Source of the DNA: an uncultured Candidatus Melainabacteria bacterium
GTDB lineage: Bacteria; Cyanobacteriota; Vampirovibrionia; Gastranaerophilales; Gastranaerophilaceae
DNA: 64,000 nucleotides
Direction of reading: 5' to 3'
Assembly: GCA_934757245.1 (NCBI GenBank)
Contig: CAKVLH010000007.1
Coordinates: forward strand, 18,354 to 82,353
Shown here: piece by piece, positions 49,432-58,315 of the stretch
Numbering within the stretch: the first letter of the stretch is position 1
Layout of the letters: each line of letters starts with the position of its first letter
Notes under the pieces: model-generated
What the model was told of the DNA's origin: nothing
The model's input: the letters and a program-made list of their open reading frames with translations, nothing else
Databases searched by the model: none
Program-made: the position numbers and the translations under genes

Positions 49432-49513
49432 TATCGATAGGGGGATTTGAACCCCCAAGGATTTCTCCACATGAACCTGAATCATGCGCGTCTACCAATT
49501 TCGCCATATCGAC
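49432..49513 (-). tRNA. tRNA-Leu, anticodon CAG
   Basis: 82 bases on the minus strand. Acceptor GTCGATA/TATCGAT with A discriminator; D-arm with AAATTGGTAGACGC; anticodon stem-loop CATGA-TTCAGGT-TCATG gives CAG; long variable arm (TGGAGAAATCC); T-arm GGGGG-TTCAAAT-CCCCC. CCA is not encoded. Class II tRNA, structure intact by eye. Confidence 0.9.
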
Positions 49514-49678
49514 TTGATAATTTGATTATAGAACAAGAATGGCGAAATTGGTAGAATATTATATACGGCTCGTCTCACTTTCGTTCGAACTCACCTACCT
49601 CTATTCGAATTTGACATTTAGTCAAATTCAAACAGAGTTCTTGCCATATCGACTTGATAATTTGATTATAGAACAAGA
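49503..49678. repeat. 36-bp direct repeat of the tRNA-Leu 5' end and its upstream flank
   Basis: 49503-49538 and 49643-49678 are identical (GCCATATCGACTTGATAATT onward). The 104 bases between begin with a plus-strand copy of the tRNA 5' region (ATGGCGAAATTGGTAGA, 49539-49555) and hold a 17-bp hairpin (49599-49615 with 49621-49637). Confidence 0.85.
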
Positions 49679-49696
49679 TGTTTTGCACAATAGCTA

Positions 49697-50476
49697 TTAT
49701 CTAACTTCTTTCAATTCAGCCCAAATTGTTGGTTTATCAGTTTCATAATCCATCATATCAATTATTCTATAATATGGTAATCCAGATGTTGTAATGTGAG
49801 AAACTCCGTCAACATGTTGTTCGCTATTTACGCCAAAATGTCCGGAAATCACAGCTTTCACATTTTTATGTAAATGTAAAAGCGTCATGTAGCTTTCCGG
49901 TTTATAAGTATAATATGTTTCTTTTTCACAAGGCGGAATTAATGGGAAATGTTGGAATATAACAATATTTTGTTTTTCGTGTAACCCCAATTCTTTATTT
50001 AGCCAAATCAAAGTATCATCTTTAAAATATCCGTTTGTTCCAGGAATAACGTCTTTTGCTCCGTCTACAACGAAGAACGCAACGCCATTGTATTCAAATA
50101 CATAATTCGGATGTTCAAATTTGCATCTTTTTGTTTGCTTTTGAACTTCTTTAATATACTGTTTCTTACTCATATCCTTATGTTTATTGACATCCTTATC
50201 GCCAATGACAATATAATAAGGGCAGTTAAGCTTCTTGGCTTCCTTCAAAAAACCGTCTAAATCTTGCTTATCAGGCTTATTAATGTTGTCGCCTGTAAAA
50301 ACAACAAACTTGACATCTTTTTGTTTATTAATATCTTTTATTGTTTTTGCAAAAATTTCGTTTTTTCCTGTAGCATTATATCTTACATCAGTAACCTGCA
50401 CAAAGCGCATGTCGCTTGCAAAACTTGCAACCGCAGACATTAAAAATATTAAACCAAGACCAAATAATTTTTTCAT
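49697..50476 (-). CDS. Secreted metallophosphoesterase-like protein with altered metal motifs
   Basis: 259 residues. Signal peptide KKLFGLGLIFLMSAVASFAS. The fold pattern is calcineurin-like: FVQVTDVRYNA, KFVVFTGDNINKPD, YYIVIGDKDVNKH, IVIFQHFPLIPP, AVISGHFGVNS. The usual DxH, GNHD and GHxH become DVR, GDKD and GHFG, so several metal ligands are missing while the GD and the HFP histidine remain. It may be a weak or changed enzyme, or a binding protein. Envelope location inferred from the signal. Confidence 0.75.
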   Translation of the reverse strand: MKKLFGLGLIFLMSAVASFASDMRFVQVTDVRYNATGKNEIFAKTIKDINKQKDVKFVVFTGDNINKPDKQDLDGFLKEAKKLNCPYYIVIGDKDVNKHKDMSKKQYIKEVQKQTKRCKFEHPNYVFEYNGVAFFVVDGAKDVIPGTNGYFKDDTLIWLNKELGLHEKQNIVIFQHFPLIPPCEKETYYTYKPESYMTLLHLHKNVKAVISGHFGVNSEQHVDGVSHITTSGLPYYRIIDMMDYETDKPTIWAELKEVR

Positions 50477-50571
50477 TTATACCTCAACAAGATGATTTTA
50501 GCACAAAAACACTAGAAAAAGTTGCAAAATAGTTTATAATGTACATGCAACGTACAATTGAGATTTGAAAT

Positions 50572-50847
50572 ATGTCTTTTGATTTCAACAGCAATATCGA
50601 CCCAATCAACAAAGCTCAAGCAGCCTACAAGGACGGAGGCGGTCTTGGCGGTGGTGGAATGTACATGAAGCAGAAGAAAAAGCGCAAGGAAGAACCGGAC
50701 GAAGATATGTTCGAAAGAAAAGAAGAAGAAAATCCTAACGAAATTCTTTTTGATTCTAAAGAAGATTCGAAAATATCAGAAAAAGATATACCTGAGAATA
50801 CCTTATTTAACAGGTTTGTTAACTGGTTTAGAATCTCAAATGATTAA
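50572..50847 (+). CDS. Small charged hypothetical protein
   Basis: 91 residues: Gly-rich stretch (KDGGGLGGGGMYMKQKKKRK) followed by an acidic, Lys/Glu-rich middle and a C-terminal amphipathic segment (ENTLFNRFVNWFRISND). No membrane helix, no family. Upstream TATAAT (50535-50540) and a TGTAC...GTACA inverted repeat (about 50540-50556) suggest its own regulated promoter. Convergent with the next gene. Confidence 0.65.
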   Translation: MSFDFNSNIDPINKAQAAYKDGGGLGGGGMYMKQKKKRKEEPDEDMFERKEEENPNEILFDSKEDSKISEKDIPENTLFNRFVNWFRISND

Positions 50848-50862
50848 TCTGCTATTCTTGTT

Positions 50863-51276
50863 TTATGATTTTTTATGAAAATAAGCTTTGATTTTCTCAT
50901 ATTGTTTAGTGCCAAATTCTTTAACTGTGTGGCACCAATCATGACATTTTCCCGTAACTTTATCTAAGCCTTCTTTAAGCTTGCCTTCGTTTAATTTTGA
51001 TGTCCACCCTGCTTTATGAGCATAACCCAAGCCAGCAATAATAGCTGCTGTCATTAAACCTACGCAAAATACGGATTTAGCGATAGATGAGCCTTCCTTT
51101 TGCTCTTTCCCTCTAAAACTTACGCTATCTCCATTAGAGGTTTCAATTGGCACAGATTCTCTGCGCAAATTTTGTTCTTCATTGGTATGCCCCACACTTC
51201 CGGCAGTTTCACCTTTGCGCAGTTTTGCCATGCTACCGGCGGTTTCACCACTTCCGTAAAAAGAAACATAAGACAT
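50863..51276 (-). CDS. Lineage-specific protein with one membrane segment
   Basis: 137 residues: leader MSYVSFYGSGETAGSM, with the internal near-repeats GETAGSM and GETAGSV and a second SFRG, then a hydrophobic helix (about 72-92, SVFCVGLMTAAIIAGLGYAH) and a Lys-rich C-terminal tail ending in FHKKS. No family recognised. AGGTTTAA precedes the ATG. Confidence 0.65.
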   Translation of the reverse strand: MSYVSFYGSGETAGSMAKLRKGETAGSVGHTNEEQNLRRESVPIETSNGDSVSFRGKEQKEGSSIAKSVFCVGLMTAAIIAGLGYAHKAGWTSKLNEGKLKEGLDKVTGKCHDWCHTVKEFGTKQYEKIKAYFHKKS

Positions 51277-51372
51277 ATTAAACCTCCAAATTTTTACCTT
51301 CTAATACATGTAAAACATTTATTCGCAGAAATTTGCCTTTTTGTTACAAAAATTTACATTTTTAGGGTGGTA

Positions 51373-51404
51373 TAAAAAAAGAAGCCCGTAGGCTTCTCTT
51401 TTTG
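51373..51404 (-). terminator. Terminator after rpmE (bidirectional shape)
   Basis: GAAGCC-CGTA-GGCTTC, flanked by A run on the left and T run on the right; serves rpmE on the minus strand. Confidence 0.8.
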
Positions 51405-51423
51405 TAAAATCTTAACGAAACTA

Positions 51424-51624
51424 TTATTTTGTTCCGTAACGTTTTTTGAATCTTTCAACACGTCCTTCAGAGTCAAGAATTTTTTGTTGACCAGTGTAGA
51501 ATGGGTGGCAGTTAGAACAAATTTCAACTGTTAGACCGTCTACAACAGAACCTGTTTCAATTTCGTTACCGCAAACACATTTGATAACAGTTTTTTTATA
51601 ATCTGGATGGATTCCGTTTTTCAT
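51424..51624 (-). CDS. rpmE: 50S ribosomal protein L31, zinc type
   Basis: 66 residues from the ATG at 51624 (AAAGAAGG upstream). [20 protein letters not shown] at the N-terminus and [16 protein letters not shown] keep the zinc-ligand cysteines of the C+ type. Stand-alone gene. Confidence 0.95.
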   Translation of the reverse strand: MKNGIHPDYKKTVIKCVCGNEIETGSVVDGLTVEICSNCHPFYTGQQKILDSEGRVERFKKRYGTK

Positions 51625-51681
51625 TTTAAACCTTCTTTCTTTGTTCAAGATTCCAAACTTGAATTTTTCGACCAAACACAT

Positions 51682-51853
51682 GATATTATGCTAAATTTTA
51701 ATTTTCAAGTGTCATGCATATATAGATTTACTTTTAATTGACAATTTGTAACATTTTTCTTTTTTTAAATCTCTTATTCCCAATAATTCTTATTACCTTA
51801 CTCTCTTGAAATGTAAATTTTTGTAAAAACTTTGACCAATTCCGAACCCTTTG
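51682..51853. other. Non-coding spacer upstream of the S10 operon promoters
   Basis: AT-rich. Contains CTTATTCCCAATAATTCTTA near 51773, a decayed piece of the octamer-arm family. No open frame with a ribosome binding site. Confidence 0.4.
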
Positions 51854-51910
51854 TTGACACTACTTTATGTTTGATTTACGATTGACATGCTATAGTCGAA
51901 AGAATAGCAT
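51854..51910 (+). promoter_or_regulatory. Tandem promoters of the S10 operon
   Basis: P1: TTGACA (51854-51859), 17 bases, TACGAT (51877-51882). P2: TTGACA (51882-51887), 17 bases, TAGCAT (51905-51910). The -10 of P1 abuts the -35 of P2. Leader of roughly 70-95 bases to rpsJ. Confidence 0.75.
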
Positions 51911-51986
51911 AATCTCTTTGTGGTCATTGATTTGACTGCATTTTGAGGATTATTTGTGTAAAAGACATAAAATAAAGGAATGAAAA

Positions 51987-52304
51987 ATGACAACAGCTAA
52001 AAGACAAAGAATTAGAGTTTGTTTAAGATCTTACGAACATAAATTAGTTGACGTATCAGCTGAAAAAATCGTAGAAACAGCAAAAAGAACAGACGCTAAA
52101 GTAGCGGGTCCTATTCCTTTACCTACAAAAAGACGTATCTATTGTGTATTGCGTTCACCACACGTAGACAAGAAGTCAAGAGAACACTTCGAAATTCGTA
52201 CGCACAAACGCATTATCGATATTTACGAACCTACTCAACAAACAACTGAAGAATTGAGTAGATTAGACTTACCAGCAGGCGTAGATATTGAAGTTAAATT
52301 ATAA
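51987..52304 (+). CDS. rpsJ: 30S ribosomal protein S10
   Basis: 105 residues. [40 protein letters not shown] and [20 protein letters not shown] are standard. Part of the 30S head; also the NusE antitermination factor. First gene of the operon. Confidence 0.98.
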   Translation: MTTAKRQRIRVCLRSYEHKLVDVSAEKIVETAKRTDAKVAGPIPLPTKRRIYCVLRSPHVDKKSREHFEIRTHKRIIDIYEPTQQTTEELSRLDLPAGVDIEVKL

Positions 52305-52311
52305 CTTCAAT

Positions 52312-52386
52312 TCCCTCACCCCTTGAGGGAGAGGGAGGAATTTCAAGTTGAGCTTTGCGAAACTTAGAAATTCGGGTGTGGGGTTT
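52312..52386. repeat. GGGAGGG palindromic repeat between rpsJ and rplC
   Basis: CCCTCACCCCTTGAGGGAGAGGG, split here as CCCTCACC/GAGGGAGAGGG, then GGAATTTCAAGTTGAGC and CTTAGAAATTCGGGTGTGGG. Confidence 0.75.
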
Positions 52387-52605
52387 ACCTCTCACAAAAG
52401 CCAAAATTGAAAACTTAATAAGCATTATGCATATAATGTGAACTACGACGTCAGGTAAGACGGAAGGTGAAAACCCTTGAGGGATGACTTTCAAAATGAC
52501 GATTCCCATTTTAGGTAAAGAGTAAGGCAGTAGCGCTCGCAAGATGAAAGGCATATTTGTACAAGGCAGAAATGCGTGAGTATATATGTCGGAAAGGAAG
52601 ACACA
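52387..52605 (+). promoter_or_regulatory. Long intercistronic leader before rplC
   Basis: About 220 bases without a coding frame. Contains TATAAT at 52432-52437 (TTGAAA 19 bases upstream, weak) and several short complementarities (GGTGAAAACCC, CCCTTGAGGG). Possibly an additional promoter or a ribosomal-protein binding leader. Confidence 0.35.
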
Positions 52606-53244
52606 ATGACACTAGGTGTAATAGGTAAAAAAGTTGGAATGACTCAAATCTTTGATTCAGAAGGTTTGGCAGTTCCTGTTACAGTAATCAAAGTTGATTC
52701 AACAGTAGTTACTCAAGTTAAGACTGTTGAAACTGACGGTTACAATGCTATACAAGTTGGTACAATTGCAGCTAAAGAAAAACACTTAACAAAGGCTGAA
52801 ATTGGACACTTCAAGAAAAATGGTTTGAACAACTACAGACATTTACAAGAATTCAGAGTGGAAAATCCTGCTGATTATAAAGTTGGTCAAGAAATCGACT
52901 TGGCAGCTGCTCTTGCAGATGTTCAAAAAGTTGACGTAACTGGTACTTCAATCGGTAAAGGTTTCCAAGGTACTGTTAAGAGATGGAACTTTGGCAGAGG
53001 TCCTATGGCTCACGGTTCTAAAAACCACAGAGAACCAGGTTCTATCGGTGCAGGTACAACTCCTAGCCGTGTTATCAAAGGTAAAAGAATGGCTGGTAAC
53101 ATGGGTAATGAAAGAGTTACAATTACTAAGCTTAAACTTGTTAAAGTTGATGCTGAAAACGGTTTAGTATTAGTAAAAGGTTCAGTTCCAGGTTGTGAAG
53201 GCAGATTAGTAACAATCGTTCCTACAAGAACTAAATGGAACTAA
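52606..53244 (+). CDS. rplC: 50S ribosomal protein L3
   Basis: 212 residues from ATG 52606 with GGAAAGGAAG upstream. GVIGKKVGMTQIFDSEG, KGFQGTVKRWNFGRGPMAHG and the Gln/loop region reaching the peptidyl transferase centre (GSIGAGTTPSRVIKGKRMAG) are intact. Confidence 0.98.
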   Translation: MTLGVIGKKVGMTQIFDSEGLAVPVTVIKVDSTVVTQVKTVETDGYNAIQVGTIAAKEKHLTKAEIGHFKKNGLNNYRHLQEFRVENPADYKVGQEIDLAAALADVQKVDVTGTSIGKGFQGTVKRWNFGRGPMAHGSKNHREPGSIGAGTTPSRVIKGKRMAGNMGNERVTITKLKLVKVDAENGLVLVKGSVPGCEGRLVTIVPTRTKWN

Positions 53245-53255
53245 TGAACTTTAGT

Positions 53256-53345
53256 TCCCTCTCCAAGGGGGAGGGTAGAATTTCAAGTTGAGAGCCTTTA
53301 GGGTCGAAACTAAGAAATTCGGGTGGGGGTTCACCCGAAGGGTAA
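53256..53345. repeat. GGGAGGG palindromic repeat between rplC and rplD
   Basis: CCCTCTCCAAGGGGGAGGG, AGAATTTCAAGTTGAGAGCC, CTAAGAAATTCGGGTGGGGG. Over about 90 bases it is almost identical to the copy at 54371. Confidence 0.85.
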
Positions 53346-53431
53346 CTCTCTAAAACAGAAGATATACAACCCGCTTCTGCCATATAAAGCCCATTGGCAA
53401 GGGGTAGACGGAAAGCAAAAGGAAAAATAAA

Positions 53432-54058
53432 ATGTCAAAACAATTATTGAATACAAATGGCGAAAAGTTAGGTGAAATCGCTTTAAACGAAGCAGTTTTT
53501 GGCGTTGAACCAAACTTACACGTAATGCATTTGGCACTTAGAAGACAATTAAACAATGCAAGACAAGGTTCTGCATCAGCTAAGACTAGAGCAGAAGTTT
53601 CTGGTGGTGGTAAAAAACCTTGGAAACAAAAAGGTACTGGTCGTGCTAGAGCAGGTTCATTGAGATCACCTTTATTCGCTGGTGGTGGTGTAATCTTTGG
53701 ACCAAAACCAAGAAGCTATGAAATCAACATGCCACAAAAGGCTAGAAAATTGGCTCTTAAATCTGCACTTTCAGCTAGAGAAGAACAATTAGTAGTTGTA
53801 AAAGATTTCTCAGCTATTTCTGAACCAAAAACTAAGTTAATGGCAGGTATTATTAAATCATTGAACTTAACTGGTAAAATTTTGGTTATCGCAGATACAA
53901 ATGCAGAAGAAAATAAATTCTTAGGTTTGGCAGCAGGTAATATTCCATCAGTTAAATTATTATTACCATCAAACTTAAACGTAAAAGACCTATTAGAAGC
54001 TGATTTCGTTGTAATGACTGAAAAAGCTGTAAATGAAGTTACAGAAAGGTTGCAATAA
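53432..54058 (+). CDS. rplD: 50S ribosomal protein L4
   Basis: 208 residues. Conserved loop PWKQKGTGRARAGSLRSPLF with GGGVIFGPKPRSYE, and LKSALSAREEQLVV. Overlaps rplW by one base. L4 autoregulates the S10 operon in E. coli; whether it does here is unknown. Confidence 0.98.
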   Translation: MSKQLLNTNGEKLGEIALNEAVFGVEPNLHVMHLALRRQLNNARQGSASAKTRAEVSGGGKKPWKQKGTGRARAGSLRSPLFAGGGVIFGPKPRSYEINMPQKARKLALKSALSAREEQLVVVKDFSAISEPKTKLMAGIIKSLNLTGKILVIADTNAEENKFLGLAAGNIPSVKLLLPSNLNVKDLLEADFVVMTEKAVNEVTERLQ

Positions 54059-54360
54059 TGACTAACAAGAATATCGAAAAATTATATGATGTAATCAAAA
54101 GACCGATTATTACTGAAAAATCAATGATGGCAACAGCTCAAGGTCAATACACTTTTGAAGTTAATATGAACGCAACAAAAGTTGAAATCGCACAAGCTGT
54201 AGAATTAGCTTTCCCAGGTAGAAAAGTTAAGAAAGTTAGAACAGTTTATATGCCATCACATGAAAAAAGAATGGGTTTAAAATTTGGTAGAACAGATTCT
54301 TCTAAGAAAGCAATTGTTACTATCGAAGGCGATCCTATCGAAGAATTGACAGCTATCTAG
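54058..54360 (+). CDS. rplW: 50S ribosomal protein L23
   Basis: 100 residues. YDVIKRPIITEKSMMATAQG and FPGRKVKKVRTVYMP typical. Sits at the tunnel exit, docking site for trigger factor and SRP. Confidence 0.97.
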   Translation: MTNKNIEKLYDVIKRPIITEKSMMATAQGQYTFEVNMNATKVEIAQAVELAFPGRKVKKVRTVYMPSHEKRMGLKFGRTDSSKKAIVTIEGDPIEELTAI

Positions 54361-54370
54361 TAGCTGTAAG

Positions 54371-54463
54371 TTCCCTCTCCAAGGGGGAGGGTAGAATTTC
54401 AAGTTGAGAGCCTTTAGGGTCGAAACTAAGAAATTCGGGTGGGGGTTCACCCCGAGGGGTAAC
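54371..54463. repeat. GGGAGGG palindromic repeat between rplW and rplB
   Basis: Near-identical to 53256-53345, ending TTCACCCCGAGGGGTAACTC. Confidence 0.85.
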
Positions 54464-54510
54464 TCTCAAATATTACAGTAGCCAAAAAGATAATTATAGG
54501 AGAAAATAAA

Positions 54511-55338
54511 ATGGCAATTCGTAAAATTAATCCGACATCTCCGGGACAAAGAGGTATGACAAAGAGTGATTATCAAGAAATCACTACATCAACTCCTGAA
54601 AAATCTTTATTGAAGAAAATTGCGAAAACTGCTGGTAGAAACAATACCGGTAGAATAACTTGTCGTCATAAAGGTGGCGGTGTAAAACAAGCTTACCGTA
54701 TCATCGACTTCAAAAGAGAAAAATTCGGTGTTCCTGCAACAGTTAAGACTGTTGAATACGATCCAAACAGAAACGTAAGAATTTCATTAGTATTCTATGC
54801 TGATGGTGAAAAGAGATATATCTTGACTCCAGAAGGTTTGAATGTTGGTGATGTAATCGTTAGCGGACCTGAAGCAGCAATTCAAACTGGTAACGCTTTA
54901 CCATTAGAATTGATTCCACTTGGTACTATTGTTCACAATATTGAACTTACTCCAGGTAGAGGCGGTAAAATGGTTCGTTCAGCAGGTAACTTTGCACAAG
55001 TTATGGCTAAAGAAGGCAATTACGTAACAATCAAATTACCTTCAGGCGAAATGAGAATGGTAAGAAAAGAATGCATGGCAACAGTTGGTACTTTAGGCAA
55101 TGCAGAATTCAAAAACTTATCAATCGGTAAAGCCGGAAGAAAAAGATATATGGGTATCAGACCTACAGTACGTGGTGTAACAATGAACCCTTGTGATCAC
55201 CCTCACGGTGGTGGTGAAGGTAAAACCGGTCCTGGCGGACACCCTAAAACACCTTGGGGCAAACCTGCTCTTGGCTATAAGACAAGAAAGAAAGGTAAAG
55301 CGTCTGATAAGTTAATCGTTAGAAGACGTAAAAAATAA
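54511..55338 (+). CDS. rplB: 50S ribosomal protein L2
   Basis: 275 residues. [38 protein letters not shown] and the catalytic-region [20 protein letters not shown] are intact. ATAGGAGAAAATAAA ribosome binding site. Confidence 0.98.
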   Translation: MAIRKINPTSPGQRGMTKSDYQEITTSTPEKSLLKKIAKTAGRNNTGRITCRHKGGGVKQAYRIIDFKREKFGVPATVKTVEYDPNRNVRISLVFYADGEKRYILTPEGLNVGDVIVSGPEAAIQTGNALPLELIPLGTIVHNIELTPGRGGKMVRSAGNFAQVMAKEGNYVTIKLPSGEMRMVRKECMATVGTLGNAEFKNLSIGKAGRKRYMGIRPTVRGVTMNPCDHPHGGGEGKTGPGGHPKTPWGKPALGYKTRKKGKASDKLIVRRRKK

Positions 55339-55436
55339 TTAAACTTTGCTTAGGGTAAAGTTATGTAACATAATCTTTACCCATTAGCAAAAATAATTTT
55401 TACAAACATTAATACAAATATACAAAGGAGAAATTA

Positions 55437-55715
55437 ATGGCACGTTCATTAAAAAAGGGCCCATATGTAGAAGAAGCTCTTCAGAAGAAAATTAACAAAA
55501 TGAATGAAAATTCAGAAAAGAAAGTTGTTAAGACTTGGTCAAGAGCATCCATGATTATTCCTGATATGTTGGGACACACAATTGCCGTTCACAACGGTAA
55601 AACACATGTTCCGGTATATGTTACAGAACAAATGATTGGACATAAACTGGGCGAATTCGCACCGACAAGACTATACAGAGGTCATGCTGCTGATAAGACA
55701 GCTAAACGTAAATAG
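55437..55715 (+). CDS. rpsS: 30S ribosomal protein S19
   Basis: 92 residues: [62 protein letters not shown] ribosome binding site. Confidence 0.98.
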   Translation: MARSLKKGPYVEEALQKKINKMNENSEKKVVKTWSRASMIIPDMLGHTIAVHNGKTHVPVYVTEQMIGHKLGEFAPTRLYRGHAADKTAKRK

Positions 55716-55762
55716 TCGGTTTTTGATTAAGAATTAATTAAAAAGAAATAAGGAAAATAAAA

Positions 55763-56101
55763 ATGGAAGCTAAAGCAAGACAAACAAACATAAAAATGAC
55801 AGCTAGAAAACTTCGCAGAGTAATCAACGAAGTTAGAGGTAAGTCTGTTAATGAAGCTCTTGATATGTTACGTTTTATGCCATACTTTGCAGCTAAAGTT
55901 GTAGAAAAGAACTTAAAAGCAGCTGCTGCAAATGCTTTTGAACAAGCAGGCGTAAAATCCGATTCTTTAAAAGTTTCTGAAATTTTTGCAGATGAAAGCG
56001 TAACATACAAAAGAGGTAAACCAAGAGCGCAAGGTCGTATATACAAGAGACTCAAACGTACATCTCACCTCACAATTAAAGTAAGTGATACAGCAAAATA
56101 G
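55763..56101 (+). CDS. rplV: 50S ribosomal protein L22
   Basis: 112 residues: [20 protein letters not shown], the tunnel loop in [20 protein letters not shown]. Normal length. Confidence 0.97.
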   Translation: MEAKARQTNIKMTARKLRRVINEVRGKSVNEALDMLRFMPYFAAKVVEKNLKAAAANAFEQAGVKSDSLKVSEIFADESVTYKRGKPRAQGRIYKRLKRTSHLTIKVSDTAK

Positions 56102-56114
56102 AGGAAATAAGGAA

Positions 56115-56846
56115 ATGGGACAAAAAACACATCCAACCGGATTTAGAGTAGGTGTAATCAGACCTTGGTCAAGCACATGGTTTGCTAAGATTAAAGATTA
56201 TGCTGGATTCGTAGCAGAAGATGCTAAAATTAGAAAATTTGTTAAAAAGAAATTATATGCAGCAGGTGTTGCAAATATCTTGATTGATAGAAAATCTCAA
56301 AGCTTAACAATTACTGTTGTAACAGCTAAACCAGGTATCGTAGTTGGTAGAGGCGGTCAAGGTATTGAAGAACTTAAAGCAGAAGTTTCAAAATATTTAG
56401 GCAAACCGGTAATCATCAATGTGGTTGAAGTTGCTAGAATTGATGTTGATGCTTTATTGGTAGCTGAATCTGTAGCTCAACAGCTTGAAAAACGTATTGC
56501 ATTCAGACGTGCAATGAAACAAGCTATGCAAAGAACAATGCGTGCAGGCGCACAAGGTATCAAAATTATGGTATCAGGTCGTTTGGGCGGTGCTGAAATT
56601 GCAAGAAGCGAATGGGCAAAAGAAGGAAGAATTCCTCTTCAAACTCTAAGAGCTGACGTTGACTATGGTTTCACAGAAGCAGATACAATCATGGGTAAGA
56701 TTGGTGTAAAAGTTTGGATTTTCAAAGGTAACTTAATGCCTGGCGAAAAAGCAGACATGAACATCAAATCAAAGGACTCAAAGAACTCATCAGGCGAACG
56801 TTTCAACGGTAGACGTGGAAAACGCAGACCTGTAGAAACAAAATAG
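56115..56846 (+). CDS. rpsC: 30S ribosomal protein S3
   Basis: 243 residues from ATG 56115 (GGAAATAAGGAA upstream). [22 protein letters not shown]-domain [20 protein letters not shown] and [20 protein letters not shown]. Confidence 0.97.
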   Translation: MGQKTHPTGFRVGVIRPWSSTWFAKIKDYAGFVAEDAKIRKFVKKKLYAAGVANILIDRKSQSLTITVVTAKPGIVVGRGGQGIEELKAEVSKYLGKPVIINVVEVARIDVDALLVAESVAQQLEKRIAFRRAMKQAMQRTMRAGAQGIKIMVSGRLGGAEIARSEWAKEGRIPLQTLRADVDYGFTEADTIMGKIGVKVWIFKGNLMPGEKADMNIKSKDSKNSSGERFNGRRGKRRPVETK

Positions 56847-56868
56847 TAAATAACAGGAGAACAATATA

Positions 56869-57282
56869 ATGTTAATGCCAAAAAAGACAAAATACCGCAA
56901 GATGATGAAAGGTAGAATGAAAGGTACCGAAACTAGAGGTACTCAGTTCGAATTTGGTCGTTATGCATTAAAAGCTCTTGAACCTGGCTGGATTACAAGC
57001 CGTCAGATTGAAGCAGCAAGACGTGCTATGACTCGTGAAATCAAACGTGGCGGTAACGTTTGGATTAAAATATTCCCAGATAAACCAATTACTGCAAAAC
57101 CTGCTGAAACTCGTATGGGTTCAGGTAAAGGTAACGTAGAATACTGGGTATCAGTTGTAAAACCAAACAGAATCTTGTTTGAACTTGACTACTTTGATAG
57201 AGCAGTTGCTATTAACGCTTTAGAGTTGGCAGCACAAAAACTTCCTATTAAAGTTAAGGTTATCGAAAAGGAATCTGTATAA
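56869..57282 (+). CDS. rplP: 50S ribosomal protein L16
   Basis: 137 residues: [60 protein letters not shown]. Near the A site. Confidence 0.98.
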   Translation: MLMPKKTKYRKMMKGRMKGTETRGTQFEFGRYALKALEPGWITSRQIEAARRAMTREIKRGGNVWIKIFPDKPITAKPAETRMGSGKGNVEYWVSVVKPNRILFELDYFDRAVAINALELAAQKLPIKVKVIEKESV

Positions 57283-57303
57283 TATTTAAAGGAAAATATA
57301 ACA

Positions 57304-57501
57304 ATGAAATTAAGTGAAATGCGTGAAAAAACAGTTGATGAGTTAAAACAATTTGTTGTTGATTCTAAAAAACAATTACTTGATTGCAGAATCAAAAAAT
57401 CAATGCATAAATTAGAAAATACTGCTGAGATTTCAAAAACAAAACGTTTAATCGCTCAAGCAAAAACTGTAATTAGAGAAAAAGAGGTGTCAAATGCCTA
57501 A
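57304..57501 (+). CDS. rpmC: 50S ribosomal protein L29
   Basis: 65 residues, two-helix protein (MKLSEMREKTVDELKQFVVD; ETAEISKTKRLIAQAK-like). Overlaps rpsQ by 8 bases. Confidence 0.93.
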   Translation: MKLSEMREKTVDELKQFVVDSKKQLLDCRIKKSMHKLENTAEISKTKRLIAQAKTVIREKEVSNA

Positions 57502-57739
57502 GAAAGAAAAACAAGGTGTAGTTATCAGCGACAAAATGGATAAGACAGTAGTTGTTAAAGTTGCGTCTTATGAACCACACCCTAAATATAAGAAAATCAT
57601 CGAATTCAACAAAAACTACAAAGCTCATGATGAAAAGAATGAATGTGGCGTTGGCGATATCGTTAGAATTATCGAATCAAGACCAATTTCAGGCGACAAA
57701 AGATGGGTTGTTGAATCTATCGTAGAAAAAGCTAAGTAG
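57494..57739 (+). CDS. rpsQ: 30S ribosomal protein S17
   Basis: 81 residues: KQGVVISDKMDKTVVVKVAS, HPKYKKIIEFNKNYKAHDEK, RPISGDKRWVV. Confidence 0.97.
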   Translation: MPKKEKQGVVISDKMDKTVVVKVASYEPHPKYKKIIEFNKNYKAHDEKNECGVGDIVRIIESRPISGDKRWVVESIVEKAK

Positions 57740-57855
57740 TAATTGAATTAAGGCTCTCGGGGTGAAGTTTAACGCATAAGCTTCATGGACAGAGAGAAAA
57801 ACTAAGTAAGTTGGGGTTAGAATTAACCCCAACATCAAAAAAAGGAAACGGAAAA
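57740..57855 (+). promoter_or_regulatory. Structured spacer between rpsQ and rplN
   Basis: GTTGGGGTTA-GAAT-TAACCCCAAC at 57810-57833 is a perfect 10-bp hairpin before the rplN ribosome binding site; CTCTCGGGG...AGAGAG brackets 57752-57798. Attenuator or processing site possible; no T run directly follows. Confidence 0.4.
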
Positions 57856-58224
57856 ATGATACAACAAGAAACAAGACTAGTAGTAGCAGATAATACAGGT
57901 GCTAAAGAATTATTAGTTATCCGTGTAATGGGAAGCTCAAATAAAAAATTTGCAGCTGTTGGTGATGTTGTTGTTGCAACTGTTAAGGACGCAACTCCTA
58001 ATATGACAGTTAAAAAATCTGAAGTTGTTAAAGCAGTTATCGTAAGAACAAAACACGATATCAAACGTGCTGACGGTTCTGTAATCAGATTTGACGAAAA
58101 TGCAGCTGTAATCATTAACAAAGACGGCAACCCACGTGGTACTCGTGTATTCGGACCTGTAGCTAGAGAACTTCGTGATAAAAACTTCATGAAGATTGTT
58201 TCATTAGCTCCTGAAGTTATTTAG
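57856..58224 (+). CDS. rplN: 50S ribosomal protein L14
   Basis: 122 residues from ATG 57856 (AAAGGAAACGG upstream): [40 protein letters not shown]. Normal length. Confidence 0.98.
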   Translation: MIQQETRLVVADNTGAKELLVIRVMGSSNKKFAAVGDVVVATVKDATPNMTVKKSEVVKAVIVRTKHDIKRADGSVIRFDENAAVIINKDGNPRGTRVFGPVARELRDKNFMKIVSLAPEVI

Positions 58225-58315
58225 GCGTTAATGGTGGCACAAAGGTCGTGATGAAGTCTGCAAGACTTCCGCTCACGAAAAAGGATAAAATCCAAAAATT
58301 TAACGGAGAATAGAA
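58225..58315 (+). promoter_or_regulatory. Hairpin spacer between rplN and rplX
   Basis: CGTGATGAAGTC-TGCAA-GACTTCCGCTCACG (58246-58277) forms a bulged stem. No coding frame. Confidence 0.4.

Noticed and set aside
49539..49748. Protein-coding gene starting MAKLVEYY on the plus strand
   Set aside because: It translates the duplicated tRNA fragment and spacer; no ribosome binding site, and it overlaps the end of the phosphoesterase gene.
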